From: Curtobacterium sp. VKM Ac-1393
GTDB lineage: Bacteria; Actinomycetota; Actinomycetes; Actinomycetales; Microbacteriaceae
Direction: 5' to 3'
Assembly: GCF_015350995.1 (NCBI RefSeq)
Contig: NZ_JADKRW010000001.1
Location: 261,702 to 325,701, forward strand
DNA: 64,000 bases
Part shown: positions 62,204-64,000 of the stretch, in pieces
Layout of the letters: every line of letters starts with the position of its first letter
Position numbering within the stretch: the first letter of the stretch is position 1
Notes under the pieces: generated by a model
Seen by the model: only the letters and a program-made list of their open reading frames with translations
What the model was told of the DNA's origin: nothing
The model's database searches: none
Position numbers and translations under genes: made by a program

Positions 62204-63268
62204 ATGGCCATGATCGACAACGCGATCTACGTCGAAGGACGTCGCGTCGAGTCTCCGTCGACCCTGTCGCTCCCCACGCGGAGTGACCTGACCCGGGGCG
62301 ACCTGACGTGGATCGGGCTGCTCCGTCCGGACCCGCACGAGCTCGACGCCGTCGCGACGGAGTTCGACCTGCACGAGAACGCGGTGGAGGACGCCCGCAA
62401 GGGACACCAGCGCGCGAAGCTCGAGCGGTACGGCGACACGCTCTTCCTGGTGCTCCGTCCGGCGTGGTTCGACCGCGCCGAGGGGACCGTCGAGTTCGGC
62501 GAGGTGCACCTGTTCGTCGGCGACCGGTTCGTGGTGAGCGTCCGGCACGCCGAGCGCCCCGACCTGGCGGCCCTGCGCGCGCAGGTCGAGGCCGATCCCG
62601 AGTTCCTGGCACTGGGGTCCGAGGCCGTCACCGCCGCGGTGCTCGACGAGGTCGTGGACGGCTACGCCCCGGTCGTCGAGGTGCTGCAGGACGGCATCGA
62701 CGCCATCGAGGACCAGCTCTTCGCCGGCCAGGTCGACCCCGGCGTCTCGAAGCGCATCTACCAACTGCTCAGCGAGGTGCTGTCGTTCCAGCGCGCCACG
62801 AAGCCCGTGCCCGCGATGGTCACGGGCCTGCTCCGCGGCGCCGACAAGTACGGCGTCGACGACGAGGTGCAGCACCGGCTGCGCAACGTGCTCGACCACG
62901 CCCTGCGGGTGACCGAGCGGGTCGACTCGTTCCGGTCCCTGCTCGAGAACGCCCTGACGCTGCACGCGACCCTGGTGTCGCAGGAGCAGAACGAGGCCAT
63001 GCGGCGGATGACCAGCGCCAGCCTGGCCCAGGGCGAGGAGAGCCGCCAGCTCGCCCGTGCCGCGCACCGTCAGGGCGAAGAGGTCAAGAAGATCTCGTCG
63101 TGGGCGGCGATCCTGTTCGCGCCCGGTCTGATCGCCGGCGTCTACGGGATGAACTTCGACCACATGCCCGAGCTGCACTGGCGGTACGGCTACCCGATCG
63201 CGATCGTCGGCATGCTCGCGCTGATGGGCGTGCTCTGGGCGGTCTTCCGCAAGCGCAACTGGCTCTGA
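62204..63268 (+). CDS. corA: CorA-family Mg2+/Co2+ transporter
   Basis: 354 residues. A large cytoplasmic N-terminal domain (about 1-285) ends in the long stalk helix. Two C-terminal helices follow, the first ending in the pore signature YGMNFDHMPEL. The second ends RKRNWL. Pentameric channel for divalent cations. Confidence 0.92.
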   Translation: MAMIDNAIYVEGRRVESPSTLSLPTRSDLTRGDLTWIGLLRPDPHELDAVATEFDLHENAVEDARKGHQRAKLERYGDTLFLVLRPAWFDRAEGTVEFGEVHLFVGDRFVVSVRHAERPDLAALRAQVEADPEFLALGSEAVTAAVLDEVVDGYAPVVEVLQDGIDAIEDQLFAGQVDPGVSKRIYQLLSEVLSFQRATKPVPAMVTGLLRGADKYGVDDEVQHRLRNVLDHALRVTERVDSFRSLLENALTLHATLVSQEQNEAMRRMTSASLAQGEESRQLARAAHRQGEEVKKISSWAAILFAPGLIAGVYGMNFDHMPELHWRYGYPIAIVGMLALMGVLWAVFRKRNWL

Positions 63269-63274
63269 CGCGCC

Positions 63275-63303
63275 GTGGGGGCGCAGCGAGACCGCGCCCT
63301 CAC
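63275..63303 (+). terminator. Terminator after corA
   Basis: A 10-bp stem with one G-T pair (63275-63284 with 63294-63303) begins 7 bases after the stop. Confidence 0.7.
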
Positions 63304-63336
63304 GAACGTTCAGGTGGCGTCGATCCGCCGGACGTG

Positions 63337-63370
63337 CATAATGATCTGGCCCGGAATGTGAACGTGCACA
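63337..63370 (+). promoter_or_regulatory. Promoter and LacI-type operator of the 63407 gene
   Basis: A -10-like CATAAT (63337-63342) is followed by TGTGAACGTGCACA (63357-63370), a LacI-family-type palindrome with one mismatched pair on each side of the central CG. GAACGTTC (63304-63311) upstream may be a second site. The layout suggests autoregulation. Confidence 0.5.
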
Positions 63371-63406
63371 TCGACGTGCCACGGCCCCGGGCGGAAACGA
63401 GCAGCA

Positions 63407-64000
63407 ATGGCGTCATCGCGGGCACAGCAACCGCGGTCGCCCAGCATCCGTGACGTCGCACGGATCGCGGGCGTCTCCCACCAGACCGTGTCACGGGTGC
63501 TGAACAACTCCGACGCCATCCGCGATGTCACGCGCGACAAGGTGCTGGCGGCGATGGAGCAGCTGCAGTACCGGCCGAACCGTGCGGCTCGGGCCCTCGT
63601 GACGAGCCGGACCCACACGATCGGTGTCCTGACCGCCCGCCGTGCCCACTACGGCCCCGCCGTGGCACTGCAGGCGATCGAGGACGCGGCGATGCTCCGC
63701 GGGTACTCGGTGACGACGGCGAACATCGCCGAGGCGACCGACACCGCCGTGCGCGAGGGGCTCGGGCACCTGCTCGACCTGGACGTCGAGGGCATCGTCG
63801 TCATCGCACCCCAGCAGCGGGTGTTCGACCTGATCGAGGAACTCGGCATCCGCACGCCGTACGTCACGATGCGGGCCAGTGTCGGCGAGGATCCGACCGC
63901 CCTCTGGGTCGACCAGATGGAGGGCGCGAGGCTCGCGACCGAACACCTGCTCGACCTGGGCCACGAGTACGTCCGGCACATCGCCGGCCCGCAGGACTGG
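63407..64000 (+). CDS. LacI-family transcriptional regulator (5' part)
   Basis: 198 codons from the ATG at 63407 to the window end, still open. HTH SIRDVARIAGVSHQTVSRVL, hinge YRPNRAARALVTSRT, then the start of the ligand domain (TIGVLTARRAHYGPAVAL, VEGIVVIAP). Regulated genes lie outside the window. Confidence 0.92.
   Translation, partial: MASSRAQQPRSPSIRDVARIAGVSHQTVSRVLNNSDAIRDVTRDKVLAAMEQLQYRPNRAARALVTSRTHTIGVLTARRAHYGPAVALQAIEDAAMLRGYSVTTANIAEATDTAVREGLGHLLDLDVEGIVVIAPQQRVFDLIEELGIRTPYVTMRASVGEDPTALWVDQMEGARLATEHLLDLGHEYVRHIAGPQDW

Overview
The window is high-GC actinobacterial DNA, most likely from Microbacteriaceae and Curtobacterium-like. The reasons are a dnaK-grpE-dnaJ-hspR locus with HspR (HAIR) operators, a crtE-B-I-Ye-Yf-Eb cluster for C50 carotenoids next to idi, many GTG/TTG starts, and operons joined by ATGA/GTGA overlaps. 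The genus is an inference; no rRNA or other marker is present.

Region 1 (1-14.9 kb) is a surface-protein locus. It holds three members of one Ig-like-repeat secreted family (a 3' end at 1-83, 1741-3666 and 11263-14328), a secreted M60-family metallopeptidase, a small ricin-like secreted protein, a secreted beta-helix protein and a DUF3060 lipoprotein. The chaperone operon dnaK-grpE-dnaJ and hspR lies in the middle. Two modules recur: a single ricin-like unit in three of the proteins, and a roughly 90-residue module shared by the peptidase C-terminus and the Ig-repeat protein.

Region 2 (14.9-27.8 kb) is an exopolysaccharide cluster built from two converging operons. The forward one encodes a Wzz/tyrosine autokinase, a priming sugar-phosphate transferase, two GT4 glycosyltransferases and a Wzy-like polymerase. 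The reverse one encodes N-acetyltransferase, aminotransferase, oxidoreductase and nucleotide-sugar dehydrogenase (the WbpD/E/B/A set, suggesting UDP-GlcNAc3NAcA), a Wzx flippase and a second beta-helix protein. The wzz promoter and the promoter of the Ig-repeat gene at 11263 carry the same short palindrome at the same place.

Region 3 (27.9-48.5 kb) is sugar scavenging. A LacI repressor and its probable operator control a family-5 binding protein, two permeases, a fused double ATPase, an alpha/beta hydrolase and a GH1 beta-glucosidase. A GntR/MFS divergent pair, a Vms1-like release-factor homologue, and a family-1 binding protein, two permeases and a GH2 beta-galactosidase follow.

Region 4 (48.5-64 kb) holds a DUF3151 gene, an ABC-F gene with a probable attenuator leader, an SDR, DedA-like, BrkB and DUF3618-like genes, an oxidoreductase, the C50 carotenoid operon divergent from idi, a halocin C8-like precursor, a CorA transporter and the start of another LacI regulator. 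An 87-bp dispersed repeat occurs twice (40.6 and 55.0 kb), and related hairpins with a GGTTCC core sit in other intergenic gaps.
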